NCBI RefSeq assembly: GCF_963675985.1
Contig: NZ_OY780958.1
Coordinates: forward strand, 2,356,001-2,420,000
Direction of reading: 5' to 3'
Length of the DNA stretch: 64,000 nucleotides
Source of the DNA: an uncultured Roseibium sp.
GTDB taxonomy: Bacteria > Pseudomonadota > Alphaproteobacteria > Rhizobiales > Stappiaceae
The notes under the pieces are model-generated. The model made no database searches, was not told where the DNA came from, and was given only the letters and a program-made list of their open reading frames with translations. Below, piece by piece: positions 52,987 through 61,575 of the stretch. Positions within the stretch are counted from its first letter, which is position 1; each line of letters opens with the position of its first letter. Made by a program: the position numbers and the translations under genes.

Positions 52987-54021
52987 ATGTCCGATACGAT
53001 TAGAGAAGAAAACGGCCAAACCTTAGCATTGGTGATCCTTGACCGGTTTTCCATGAATGCATTCTCAGCGGTCGTGGAACCGTTGAGACTGGCGAACCGC
53101 GTGCTCGGCCGCGACTATTATCAATGGAAGACTTATTCGCTGGACGGCAATTCGGTCACGGCGAGCAACGGCTGCGAAATCAAGGCCGATTATTCTATCA
53201 AAGATCTGCATGACGCGGACATTACACTCTTGTGCACCGGTCTCGATGTGGAGCGCCTTCCGCTCGATGCGGATCTGGGCAACCGTCTGCGCCGCCTGAA
53301 CGCCATGGGCCGGACCTTCGGCGCCGTCTGCACCGGTTCCTATCTTCTGGCCCGCTATCACCTCCTGGACGGGCGCCGTTGTACGATCCATTGGGAAAAC
53401 CTGCGGTCGCTGCGCGAGGAATATCCGCATCTGGACGTCACCGGTGACATCTTCACCATCGACCGCAACTGCATGACCTGTGCGGGCGGCATGGCGGCGC
53501 TCGATATGATGCTTCGCCTGGTCGCGATCCAGCACGGCGCCTATATCGCCCATGAGGTCGCCGAGGTCGCGCTCTACCAGAACACGCGCGCCGGCGAATC
53601 CGCCCAGCGCCACGACATCGAGGCCCGTACCGGCATTTCCAACGAGAAGATCCTCGATTCCATCCGGATCATGGACCTTCATATCGAAGATCCGTTGAGC
53701 TGCCAGCAGCTTGCGATGACTGTCAACCTGTCGCCGCGCCAGCTGGAGCGGCTGTTCCGCCGCCATTTCAACTGCACGCCTGGGCAGTATTACCTGCGCC
53801 TGCGCCTGGAAACGGCACGGGACCTCCTGCGCCGGACCAGCCGGCCGGTGCTCGACGTGGCGCTTGCCTGCGGCTTTGCCTCCACATCGCATTTCACCAA
53901 GTGCTACCGGGAACGGTTCCTGTGCACGCCGACGGAGGAGCGTCAGGCCTACCAGTGGGCAAACCGGCCCGGAGGCGGCAAGGCGTCAGGATCCAAAGCC
54001 GTGCGGCTGGTCTCCAAATAA
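52987..54021 (+). CDS. GlxA-family AraC-type transcriptional regulator
   Basis: 344 residues. The N-terminal ~190 residues are a DJ-1/PfpI (amidotransferase-like) ligand domain with the nucleophile elbow GAVCTGSYLLARYH (C115). The C-terminal ~110 are two AraC helix-turn-helix motifs (LSCQQLAMTVNLSPRQLERL and RPVLDVALACGFASTSHFTK). This architecture is shared with regulators of betaine and carnitine use such as GbdR/CdhR, so methylated-amine catabolism is a fair but unproven guess. The ribosome site is weak. It is divergent from fpr. Confidence 0.88.
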   Translation: MSDTIREENGQTLALVILDRFSMNAFSAVVEPLRLANRVLGRDYYQWKTYSLDGNSVTASNGCEIKADYSIKDLHDADITLLCTGLDVERLPLDADLGNRLRRLNAMGRTFGAVCTGSYLLARYHLLDGRRCTIHWENLRSLREEYPHLDVTGDIFTIDRNCMTCAGGMAALDMMLRLVAIQHGAYIAHEVAEVALYQNTRAGESAQRHDIEARTGISNEKILDSIRIMDLHIEDPLSCQQLAMTVNLSPRQLERLFRRHFNCTPGQYYLRLRLETARDLLRRTSRPVLDVALACGFASTSHFTKCYRERFLCTPTEERQAYQWANRPGGGKASGSKAVRLVSK

Positions 54022-54052
54022 GCTGAACCTACCGAGCCGCCGTCTCGATTTG

Positions 54053-54799
54053 CTAGAAGAGCAGCGCCTTGGCGGCGATAAAGACGCCCAGCACCAGCAG
54101 CGCCACATAGAAAAGCGTCCGGAACAATCCTTCGGACAGCTTCTTGCGAATCTGCTGACCGGCAAAAAAGCCGAGCATTGCCGGCACGACAGCCAGCACG
54201 GACGCCAGCCCCATATCCATGGTCATCAGGTTCGTGCCCGACAGGGTCACGCCCAGCGCGATCGTCGTACACAGGAACAGCATGCCCATGGCCTGCACGA
54301 ACTGGTCGCGCGGCAGCTCAAGGCTTTGCAGGTACATCACGCCTGGAACCGCGTAGGACCCGACCATCCCGCTGAGGACGCCGTTCACCGCGCCCGTCAC
54401 CACGCCGATCCGACGTTCGCGCTCGGGCCGGGTGGTCATGCGCAGACCGAAAAAGCCTGTCAGCGCATAGGCTGCCAGAACCAACCCCAGAAAAGCGGCC
54501 ATCAACGACAGATCCGCTTCCTTCAGGACCAGCCCGCCCGGCCAGACTAGCACTGTCGCAAAGAAGAGAAACGGCCAGATCCGGCGTAGCAGGACCATGG
54601 TGTATCCGCCCGTCGTTGCCTGCAGCACATTGGTGACGAAGGTCGGCGCCAGCATGAGCGTCATGGCGGTCGGCAGATCCATGATGGCCGTCATCAGGCC
54701 GAGGCTGACCGTGGGCAGGCCGAGACCGATGACGCCCTTCACCGTTCCAGCCAGAAAAAACACCAATGTCGTTGCCAGAACGATGATCGGATCCGTCAT
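54053..54799 (-). CDS. TauE/SafE-family membrane exporter
   Basis: 248-residue inner-membrane protein of the sulfite/organosulfonate exporter family, with about eight hydrophobic segments. Family features are GTVKGVIGLGLPTVSLGLM near the N terminus and GAVNGVLSGMVGSYAVPGV in the second repeat. These proteins are linked to export of sulfite, sulfonates or similar anions, but the substrate cannot be predicted. It converges on the GlxA-type regulator, with 31 bp between, and is divergent from ycaQ. Confidence 0.9.
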   Translation of the reverse strand: MTDPIIVLATTLVFFLAGTVKGVIGLGLPTVSLGLMTAIMDLPTAMTLMLAPTFVTNVLQATTGGYTMVLLRRIWPFLFFATVLVWPGGLVLKEADLSLMAAFLGLVLAAYALTGFFGLRMTTRPERERRIGVVTGAVNGVLSGMVGSYAVPGVMYLQSLELPRDQFVQAMGMLFLCTTIALGVTLSGTNLMTMDMGLASVLAVVPAMLGFFAGQQIRKKLSEGLFRTLFYVALLVLGVFIAAKALLF

Positions 54800-54942
54800 A
54801 TGCCAAGATGTATAGGGTTTCGACGGGCAGAGAAAGCCATTCCCCTCGATCCGTTCTCATGCTTTGGTTAGGGGCAGAATCGTAGGCTCAAATCTGTTTT
54901 CGGATTGCCTGTACCCTGACTTTCATCAAGATCCATTCCGCT

Positions 54943-56166
54943 ATGTCCGCACCGGCCCTCCCCCTTCTGACCAACAGTGACGCTAGAAAGCTCTTTCTGG
55001 AACGTCACGGCCTTGGCGAAACGCCGAAGGGACCGGCGAAGGGCGACGATCTGAGCGCCGTCATCGATAAGCTCGGTTTCGTTCAGGTCGACAGCATCAA
55101 CACGGTTGCCCGCGCCCACCACATGATCCTGGCAGCGCGACGGCCGGCCTACCGGGAAAAGAACCTGAAGCCGCTTCTGGAGAAGCACCGCTTGCTGTTC
55201 GAACACTGGACCCACGACGCCTCGATCATTCCGACCGAGTTTTTTCCTCATTGGCAACTCAAGTTCCGCAGGGACCGTGAGCGGCTGATTTCCCGCTGGC
55301 GCAACTGGCGCCGGGACGGCTTTGAGGCAAAGTTCGAGGCAGTCCTGAAACAGATCAGCGATCACGGCCCGGTCACCTCCGGCGATGTCGGCGGGGACGA
55401 GGAACGCAAGAGCGGCGGCTGGTGGGACTGGCATCCGTCCAAGACGGCTCTGGAATTCCTTTGGCGCTCCGGAGAGTTGTCGGTATCAGGACGAAACGGC
55501 TTTCAGAAGGTCTATGACCTGACCGAGCGGGTCATCCCAGAATCCCATCGTCTTCACCGGCTCGAAGAAGACGAAACCATCGACTGGGCTTGCCGGTCGG
55601 CACTGGCACGGCTTGGTTTCGGCACGTCCGGCGAGATCGCGGCCTTCTGGGACCTGATCACCCCGGAAGAAGCAAAACAGTGGTGCAGCCGGGCGATGGC
55701 ATCCGGAGACATCCAGGAAGCGGAAATCGCCTGCGCCGACGGTAAAACGGTGCGCAAGGTCTTCGTCTTTCCCGAGACGCTGGCGGAAATCCCGGACCTG
55801 CCGGCCGCACCGGCGCGGGTCCGCATCCTGTCACCGTTCGATCCGATGTTGCGTGACCGCAAGCGCGCCGAACGCCTGTTCGGCTTCCACTACCGGATCG
55901 AGGTCTTCGTGCCCGAGCCCAAACGGCAATACGGCTATTATGTCTTCCCGATCCTGGAGGGCGACCGCTTGGTCGGACGCATCGACATGAAGGCGTTGCG
56001 TGACAAAGACCGGCTGCACGTGCGCGCGTTCTGGCCGGAACGAAGCGTCAGGCCGTCGAAGGGGCGCCTACAGAAACTCACGGCCGAACTCGACCGCGTC
56101 GCCAGGTTTGCAGGGTGTTCGACCGTCACATACGAACGTGACTGGCTGAAAGAACCGGAGACTTAA
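54943..56166 (+). CDS. YcaQ-type DNA glycosylase (HTH_42)
   Basis: 407-residue winged-helix protein of the YcaQ/AlkX family, which unhooks interstrand DNA cross-links by base excision. The catalytic region is LGFVQVDSINTVARAHHMIL, with Q48-V-D50 as the QxD motif. Other family stretches are RLLFEHWTHDASIIPTEFF, WWDWHPSKTALEFLWRSGEL and RILSPFDPMLRDRKRAERLF. Length fits the family. The start at 54943 is the first ATG of the open frame. It may protect against the alkylating stress expected from environmental nucleophiles; that is speculation. Confidence 0.9.
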   Translation: MSAPALPLLTNSDARKLFLERHGLGETPKGPAKGDDLSAVIDKLGFVQVDSINTVARAHHMILAARRPAYREKNLKPLLEKHRLLFEHWTHDASIIPTEFFPHWQLKFRRDRERLISRWRNWRRDGFEAKFEAVLKQISDHGPVTSGDVGGDEERKSGGWWDWHPSKTALEFLWRSGELSVSGRNGFQKVYDLTERVIPESHRLHRLEEDETIDWACRSALARLGFGTSGEIAAFWDLITPEEAKQWCSRAMASGDIQEAEIACADGKTVRKVFVFPETLAEIPDLPAAPARVRILSPFDPMLRDRKRAERLFGFHYRIEVFVPEPKRQYGYYVFPILEGDRLVGRIDMKALRDKDRLHVRAFWPERSVRPSKGRLQKLTAELDRVARFAGCSTVTYERDWLKEPET

Positions 56167-56253
56167 ACGTCTTCGACGATCCGCAAATATTCGTATTGAA
56201 ATGAATGGCCCGCCCCCTTATTTTCATTTTAATGAATATAAAGGACGGACAGA

Positions 56254-56457
56254 ATGGCCCTGGAACGCATTTTTACCCTGATCGTCGGCAGCATGATCCT
56301 GGCAAGCCTAGCACTTGCCATCTATCACAACATCAACTGGCTCTGGTTCACGGCCTTCATCGGCGCAAACCTGATCCAGTTCTCTTTCACCGGCTTCTGC
56401 CCGCTGACGATCATCCTGAAGAAAGTCGGCTTCAAGACCCGCGGCTCGATCGCCTGA
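56254..56457 (+). CDS. DUF2892 small membrane protein
   Basis: 67-residue protein with two transmembrane segments (MALERIFTLIVGSMILASLA and IGANLIQFSFTGFCPLTIIL), matching DUF2892, related to the membrane part of YgaP-type sulfurtransferases but without the rhodanese domain. The FCP pattern with a single Cys is typical. A GGACGG site precedes the ATG by several bases. Alone between ycaQ and the YCII-gene end. Confidence 0.85.
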   Translation: MALERIFTLIVGSMILASLALAIYHNINWLWFTAFIGANLIQFSFTGFCPLTIILKKVGFKTRGSIA

Positions 56458-56478
56458 TCCGCCGCGAACACCGGAATT

Positions 56479-56547
56479 GCCGCTGAAAAGCCCCTCCTCC
56501 CTCTCCCCGGAGTTTACCCCAAGGCTCCGGTCAGGCTTTTCGGCGGC
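56479..56547. repeat. Nested inverted repeat between convergent genes
   Basis: An outer 14-bp arm (56479-56492) pairs with 56534-56547 at 13 of 14 positions. Inside it CCGGAG (56507-56512) pairs with CTCCGG (56525-56530). The structure lies between the DUF2892 stop and the YCII stop. It probably ends transcription from both sides but is larger than a normal hairpin. Confidence 0.5.
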
Positions 56548-56558
56548 AACCTTCCGAC

Positions 56559-56882
56559 TTACGTTTCAGGCTTCGTCATCGGCTCCGAAATCCGGTGTGC
56601 CTGGAACGTGTCCGGCAGCGGCGTGATCTCGATCGCGGATACGATGCCGGCATGGTTATACGGATCGCCTTCGGCAAAGGCCCGGGCCGATGCCCCGTCC
56701 TTTGCTTCCAAAACCCCGAAATTGCCGTTCGCCTTGCCGTCTGGGCCAAGCGTGGCGGAGCCGATCAGGACGATGGCAGAGCCTTCGCCGCCAGACACCA
56801 CCCATTTCTTGTGCTCGCCGCGAACCGCTTCGCGTTTTTCATCCATGCCGTCGTGATGACAGCAGACCATCAGAAAATACAT
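56559..56882 (-). CDS. YCII-family protein
   Basis: 107 residues from the ATG at 56882 (MYFLMVCCHHDGMDEKRE); longer frames are shadow. The YCII/dimeric alpha-beta barrel has the usual early His region (CCHHDGMDEKREAVRGEHKK) and the internal Asp near GDPYNHAGIV. Related proteins sit in aromatic pathways as decarboxylases or dehalogenases. It follows ligB by 11 bp on the same strand, so it is the last gene of the ring-cleavage operon. Function unproven. Confidence 0.82.
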   Translation of the reverse strand: MYFLMVCCHHDGMDEKREAVRGEHKKWVVSGGEGSAIVLIGSATLGPDGKANGNFGVLEAKDGASARAFAEGDPYNHAGIVSAIEITPLPDTFQAHRISEPMTKPET

Positions 56883-56893
56883 ATCACTCCCGC

Positions 56894-57736
56894 TCAGGCC
56901 GCGTTTTCCAGAAGCACCATGCCCGCGCCGGTCATGGATGCAGGCGCATAATAGTGCTTGTGCAGCAAATTGACATGGGGGTTCATCGCCGCGCGCATCA
57001 CCAGCCACATGATCAGTTCCGCGCCTTCTGAGCCGAACTGCTCGACGTAATCCTCACGGGTCATGTTGCGATAGGTTTCCGGATCGTTGGCGATGCCGTC
57101 GAGCCAGGCCAGGTCGGCTTCCCGGTTGATGAAGCCGGCGCGCGTTCCCTGAAGCTGGTGGGACAGTCCACCGGTGCCCAGGATCACGACGCGCTCGTCA
57201 CCGGACCAGCTTTCGATGGCTTCCCGCAGCACCTTGCCCATTTCCCAGCAACGCTGCGGGGTGGGGATTGGGTACTGGACCGTATTGACCCAGATCGGCA
57301 GGATCTTGGCGGGCCAATGTTCCGGACGGCCGAACATCAGCTCCATCGGCACCTGCAGGCCGTGATCGACGTCGATCTCGCGGCAGACCAGCGGATCGAA
57401 ATGGCGCTCGACCAGCTTGTCGACGAAATGCCAGGAAAAGTCGACGGCGCCTTCGAAATCGGGAATGTCGCGGCGCCCCCAGCCTTCGTCGACCGGCTTG
57501 TAGGTTTCCGCAACACCGACGGCAAAGGTCGGCACCCGGTCCAGGAAGAAGCTGTTGCCGTGATCGTTGAAGATCACCACGGCCACATCGGGCTTTGCTT
57601 CCCGCATCCAGGCCTTGGCCGCGTCATAACCGTCGAAGAACGGCTTCCAGTCGGGCGTTTCGGTCAGACCGCGGTCAAGCGCGACACCGATCGAGGGCAC
57701 GTGGGAGGTGCCGATACCACCAATGATCTCAGCCAT
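56894..57736 (-). CDS. ligB: Class III extradiol dioxygenase, LigB (beta) subunit
   Basis: 280-residue catalytic subunit of a protocatechuate 4,5-dioxygenase-type enzyme, which opens catechol rings with O2 and Fe2+. The iron ligands H12 (GIGTSHVPSIG) and H59 (IFNDHGNSFF) correspond to known LigB ligands, with the C-terminal Glu expected in the EYVEQFG-type region (EDYVEQFGSEGAELIM). It needs LigA, whose gene overlaps its start by eight bases. Gallate or similar diols are alternatives to protocatechuate. Confidence 0.93.
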   Translation of the reverse strand: MAEIIGGIGTSHVPSIGVALDRGLTETPDWKPFFDGYDAAKAWMREAKPDVAVVIFNDHGNSFFLDRVPTFAVGVAETYKPVDEGWGRRDIPDFEGAVDFSWHFVDKLVERHFDPLVCREIDVDHGLQVPMELMFGRPEHWPAKILPIWVNTVQYPIPTPQRCWEMGKVLREAIESWSGDERVVILGTGGLSHQLQGTRAGFINREADLAWLDGIANDPETYRNMTREDYVEQFGSEGAELIMWLVMRAAMNPHVNLLHKHYYAPASMTGAGMVLLENAA

Positions 57737-58085
57737 GGTTCACCTTCTTTCCAAGCCGTTCGGTCAGGAACTGCTCATGGGGCATGCCGGCCTGGGCCGC
57801 ACCGATCTGGGTGATCGGCACCGGGTCGACCGCGGAGATTTTCAAAATGAAGAACAGGTTGCCGCCAAGGCGCACCATCTCGTGCCAGTCGCGCGCCTTG
57901 ACCGCGGCCTTTTCCTCGTCCGACAGGCCGAAGCGGTCGAAAAAGGCGTCTTCGTCGGCCATGAAGGCTTCACGGTTGGCCGGGTCGCCGAGTGCGTTGG
58001 CCATCTTGTTGAGCTTGTAGCCCTTGAGCGAGCGCGCCCGGTCAAAGAGGGGCGTTTCGGGAATGTTGTCTGGTTGATCAGCCAT
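57729..58085 (-). CDS. ligA: Protocatechuate 4,5-dioxygenase LigA (alpha) subunit
   Basis: 118-residue small subunit from the ATG at 58085, about nine bases after GGAG. It forms the LigAB complex with the following gene and caps the active site. The family stretch is RSLKGYKLNKMANALGDPAN and EAAVKARDWHEMVRLGGNLF. The stop overlaps the ligB start by eight bases. Just upstream the alpha/beta hydrolase stop overlaps this start by eight bases. All three genes are translationally coupled. Confidence 0.92.
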   Translation of the reverse strand: MADQPDNIPETPLFDRARSLKGYKLNKMANALGDPANREAFMADEDAFFDRFGLSDEEKAAVKARDWHEMVRLGGNLFFILKISAVDPVPITQIGAAQAGMPHEQFLTERLGKKVNHG

Positions 58086-58791
58086 TGTACGCGTCTCCAA
58101 ATGTTCTACCGAGCCAGTCCGTGACGGCTTTCACCACGTCTTCAGGGCGCTCGACCGGCGCGAAATGGCCGGCATCCTCAATGATGGCCAGTTCGGAGTT
58201 CTTCGTGGCCGCCTCGATTTCCTCGTGCTGGGCAATCGGGCTCCAGCGGTCCTGCCTCGCGGCGATGAGCAGGATCGGACAGTTGAGGTCTTTCAGGTAG
58301 GAGGTCGCATTGGGACGCCCGACCAGAGCTTGGATATGTCCTTCATGTATCTTCGCATTGGCGCGCAGAACCATGGCGCGCAGCTTGTCCATCAGGTCCC
58401 GGTCGTCGACACGCCGTTCATCGATCATCGGCGGCAGCCATTGGTCGGCGAGCTTTTCCATGCTCTCGTGACCGAGATCGATCATGGCCTGGCGCTTGGC
58501 TTCCTCGCCCGCGCGCTTGGGCCCATGGCCGGTGTTGGCAAGCACCAGCCCTTTAACCCGGCCCGGCGCGATATGGGCCATTTCCATGGCAACCCGTCCG
58601 CCCATGGAATGACCGACGACGATCATGTCGCCCCGCACCTTTTCCAGGAGGCCGCGCGCCATACCGGAGATTGAGTCGCCTCCGCTCAGATTCGCCTGGT
58701 ACACGGACATCCGGCCCGCGACCGCATCCGCAAGCGGCTGCCATACGATATCATCGGAGAGGAGCCCCGGAACGAGAACCAGTGTTGTCAT
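58078..58791 (-). CDS. Alpha/beta hydrolase
   Basis: 237-residue hydrolase of the meta-cleavage-product/lactone-hydrolase-like fold. The nucleophile elbow is VVGHSMGGRVAMEM (S62). The catalytic Asp is probably in LLIAARQDRWSP and the His in EDAGHFAPVERPEDV. The first gene of the lig operon; its role in the 4,5-cleavage pathway may be ester or lactone opening, but the substrate is uncertain. The GTG/ATG region upstream has only a weak ribosome site. The divergent region with two TGTATACA palindromes precedes it. Confidence 0.85.
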   Translation of the reverse strand: MTTLVLVPGLLSDDIVWQPLADAVAGRMSVYQANLSGGDSISGMARGLLEKVRGDMIVVGHSMGGRVAMEMAHIAPGRVKGLVLANTGHGPKRAGEEAKRQAMIDLGHESMEKLADQWLPPMIDERRVDDRDLMDKLRAMVLRANAKIHEGHIQALVGRPNATSYLKDLNCPILLIAARQDRWSPIAQHEEIEAATKNSELAIIEDAGHFAPVERPEDVVKAVTDWLGRTFGDAYNG

Positions 58792-58922
58792 CGACGCACC
58801 CCGTCCAGCGTCATTTCAATGCGGCACTTGGGGAAAACCTGCACTTTCCATCCTCCTTGAGGCATGGTCGCGCATACATTTTTCCACCCAAACGACCTTC
58901 GCTCAATCAATATTAGCGATTT

Positions 58923-58930
58923 TGTATACA
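58923..58930. promoter_or_regulatory. TGTATACA palindrome proximal to the lig operon
   Basis: Perfect eight-base palindrome 132 bp upstream of the hydrolase start, next to TAATAT-like sequence that would fit a -10 on the minus strand. The identical palindrome occurs 144 bp away (59067-59074) in front of fhs. Seen directly; the bound regulator is unknown. GntR-like proteins are one candidate. Confidence 0.5.
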
Positions 58931-59066
58931 TGCACTTATAGGGAGTCAAGCAGTTGGCACCGAATCCGGGAATGTAATCAGCGCATAAACCGCGATAGAC
59001 CCAAGGAATACCCGTGGTTCCGGCCTCGTCGCATACAGTCACTCCCCAGGTCGCATTTGCGCTTTA

Positions 59067-59074
59067 TGTATACA
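59067..59074. promoter_or_regulatory. TGTATACA palindrome proximal to fhs
   Basis: Second perfect copy of the same palindrome, 97 bp before the fhs ATG. Two copies within one 379-bp divergent promoter region suggest one repressor or activator shared by both operons, possibly through a loop. The regulator's gene is not in the window. Confidence 0.5.
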
Positions 59075-59170
59075 CGCTTTCTCGCCTAGCCTGTCGAAAA
59101 CAAATGTGCCAGACCGGATTTCCGCACAGGACATCCGAACGAGCTGCAAAACATGGGGGAGCGTCGGGAA

Positions 59171-60841
59171 ATGACCAGCGATATCGAGATTGCCCGCAAG
59201 GCGAAGATGAAGCCGATTTCGGAAATCGGCGCGCGGCTGGATATCCCTGAAGACGCCATGATCCCGTTCGGCAGGACCAAGGCGAAAATTGAGGGAGATT
59301 ATCTGGCCGGGCTCGACGGACGGCCCGACGGCAAGCTGATCCTGGTCACCGCCATCAATCCGACACCGGCCGGCGAAGGCAAGACGACCACCACCGTCGG
59401 GCTCGGCGACGGTCTGAACCGGATCGGCAAGAAGGCCATGATCTGCCTGCGCGAGCCTTCGCTCGGCCCCTGTTTCGGCATGAAGGGAGGGGCAGCCGGC
59501 GGCGGCTATGCCCAAGTCGTCCCCATGGAGGACATCAATCTCCACTTCACCGGCGACTTCCACGCCATCACCTCGGCCAACAACCTGCTCGCCGCCCTTA
59601 TCGACAATCACATCTACTGGGGCAACAAGCTGGAGATCGATCCGCGTCGCATCACCTGGAAGCGGGTGATGGACATGAACGACCGGGCGCTGAGGGAAAT
59701 CGTTTGTTCGCTCGGCGGCGTGGCCAATGGTTTTCCGCGCGAGGGCGGATTCGATATCACGGTCGCCTCGGAAATCATGGCGATCCTGTGCCTTGCGACC
59801 AGCCTTGAAGATTTGCAGCAGCGGCTCGGCAACATCATCGTCGGCTACCGGCGCGACCGCACGGCCGTCACCGCCCGCGATCTGGAGGCCGATGGCGCCA
59901 TGACCGTACTTCTGAAGGAAGCGATCCAGCCGAACCTGGTGCAGACCCTGGAAAACAATCCCGCTTTCATCCACGGCGGCCCCTTCGCCAACATCGCCCA
60001 TGGCTGCAACTCGGTCATGGCGACGAAAGCCGCCCTGAAGCTTGCCGACTACGTGGTCACCGAAGCCGGCTTCGGCGCGGATCTGGGCGCCGAAAAATTC
60101 TTCGACATCAAGTGCCGCAAGGCGGGCCTCTCCCCGGACGCTGCCGTGATCGTCGCCACCATCAGGGCGCTGAAGATGAACGGCGGGGTTGCCAAGGAAG
60201 ACCTCAGCGCGGAAAACGTCGCGGCCGTGACCAAAGGCTGCGCCAACCTCGGCCGTCATATCGAGAACATCAAACAGTTCGGCGTACCGGCGGTCGTCGC
60301 CATCAACCATTTCACGGCGGATACGGATGCCGAGGTCGAAGCGGTCAAGACCTATTGCCGGGATCTCGGTGTCGACGCGGTGCTCGCCTCCCACTGGGCG
60401 AACGGCTCGGCAGGTACGGAGGAACTCGCCACACACGTCGCCCGGGTCGCCGACAGCGGTCAGGCCCAGTTCGCGCCGCTTTACGACAACGGCCTGTCCC
60501 TCTTCGAAAAGATCGAAACCGTTGCCCGGCGGATCTACCGGGCCGACGCGGTCGTGGCCGACAAGAGTGTGCATGACCAGTTGAAGCTCTGGGAAGCCGA
60601 CGGCTTCGGCAACCTGCCGGTCTGCATGGCGAAGACGCAATATTCCTTCACTACCGATCCCGCCTTACGCGGTGCACCGACCGGACACACCATCCCAATC
60701 CGCGAAGTCCGTCTGTCCGCAGGTGCCGGCTTCATCGTGGTGATCTGCGGGGAAATCATGACCATGCCCGGCCTGCCGAGCGTTCCGGCCGCCAATCACA
60801 TCGGCCTGGATGCAAACGGGCAGATCGAGGGGCTGTTCTAG
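59171..60841 (+). CDS. fhs: Formate--tetrahydrofolate ligase
   Basis: 556-residue enzyme joining formate to tetrahydrofolate with ATP, or running the reverse to release formate. The ATG at 59171 has GGGGGAG nine bases upstream; an ATG at 59153 is less likely. The nucleotide loop is TPAGEGKTTTTVGLGD. Family stretches are REPSLGPCFGMKGGAAGGGY, FHAITSANNLLAALIDNHIY and NGGVAKEDLSAENVAAV. It is divergent from the lig operon and probably consumes or returns the C1 unit made by the corrinoid genes that follow. Confidence 0.96.
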   Translation: MTSDIEIARKAKMKPISEIGARLDIPEDAMIPFGRTKAKIEGDYLAGLDGRPDGKLILVTAINPTPAGEGKTTTTVGLGDGLNRIGKKAMICLREPSLGPCFGMKGGAAGGGYAQVVPMEDINLHFTGDFHAITSANNLLAALIDNHIYWGNKLEIDPRRITWKRVMDMNDRALREIVCSLGGVANGFPREGGFDITVASEIMAILCLATSLEDLQQRLGNIIVGYRRDRTAVTARDLEADGAMTVLLKEAIQPNLVQTLENNPAFIHGGPFANIAHGCNSVMATKAALKLADYVVTEAGFGADLGAEKFFDIKCRKAGLSPDAAVIVATIRALKMNGGVAKEDLSAENVAAVTKGCANLGRHIENIKQFGVPAVVAINHFTADTDAEVEAVKTYCRDLGVDAVLASHWANGSAGTEELATHVARVADSGQAQFAPLYDNGLSLFEKIETVARRIYRADAVVADKSVHDQLKLWEADGFGNLPVCMAKTQYSFTTDPALRGAPTGHTIPIREVRLSAGAGFIVVICGEIMTMPGLPSVPAANHIGLDANGQIEGLF

Positions 60842-60871
60842 GGTCCCGACCTCGCTACGAAACCTCACTTG

Positions 60872-60988
60872 GTCATCCCGGACGGAGCAACGCGGAGAGC
60901 CGGGATCGGCGAGCCCCTTAGCTGTCGGTTCGGATCACAGGCCTGGGCTCCCCGGCCCCGGCTCGGGCTGTCGCTTGGCCGGGGTGAC
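60872..60988. repeat. 117-bp palindrome-rich intergenic element
   Basis: An outer inverted pair (GTCATCCCGG at 60872-60881 and CCGGGGTGAC at 60979-60988, 9 of 10 matching) encloses ATCCCGG/CCGGGAT (60875-60881 and 60900-60906). Its GTCATCCCGGA start is like the small dispersed repeats of Rhizobiales. It lies in the 202-bp gap after fhs. No gene is seen in the gap. Confidence 0.5.
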
Positions 60989-61043
60989 TACGGAAAGGGG
61001 GACTAATTAGGTGTCCGAAGGGCCATCCCCCATTCGCGCCCGC

Positions 61044-61394
61044 CTACCCCGGCACCGCCGGCACCTCCCGGCGCAGGTCGGGTTCGTCGTGGATGAAGGT
61101 CACGTTTAGGGTCAGATTGACTTCTTCATCGCCCGGCCGTCCGCTCGTTTCAAGCGTATCCAGTTTCGCGGCACTGTCGTCGTCGAGAGCAACGCCGGTC
61201 TCGCTGACCGCGGTGCCGAACCGGCCTAGTGCCGAAACCGGCAGGACCAGCCGAAACGTGGTTGCGATGTTCGAAAACAGGGTGTGCCCCTCGACCCAGC
61301 CGCCGGTCTTCAGGATCGCATCGTTCAGGTCGCTCATGACCGCATGCCGGTTCTCGCGGGTGACACCGGACAGCATGACGATGCGTGGCCTCAT
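61044..61394 (-). CDS. 116-residue protein of unknown function in the C1 cluster
   Basis: Read from the ATG at 61394, seven bases after GGAG: MRPRIVMLSGVTRENRHAV, then KTGGWVEGHTLFSNIATTF and acidic stretches toward the C terminus. No signal peptide, membrane helix or recognised motif. It is the only minus-strand gene between fhs and the corrinoid gene, with 181 bp to the latter. Its place within this cluster suggests a link to the methyl-transfer pathway, but the function cannot be read from sequence. Confidence 0.7.
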   Translation of the reverse strand: MRPRIVMLSGVTRENRHAVMSDLNDAILKTGGWVEGHTLFSNIATTFRLVLPVSALGRFGTAVSETGVALDDDSAAKLDTLETSGRPGDEEVNLTLNVTFIHDEPDLRREVPAVPG

Positions 61395-61575
61395 AAGGCG
61401 GCTCCTTCTGCGGGCGGCTTAGCCGTTCGCGCCTTTCTTCCAACAGGAGGGAATCCATGCCAGTTTTCAGCCCCTGTCGCAGGTACGACTTGAGATGTCG
61501 TTTTAAAGATATTGAAAACAGACGCTCGAATTCATTGTCAATCGAACACGTTGCCGCAGCCGTTCTGGAGTTGCC

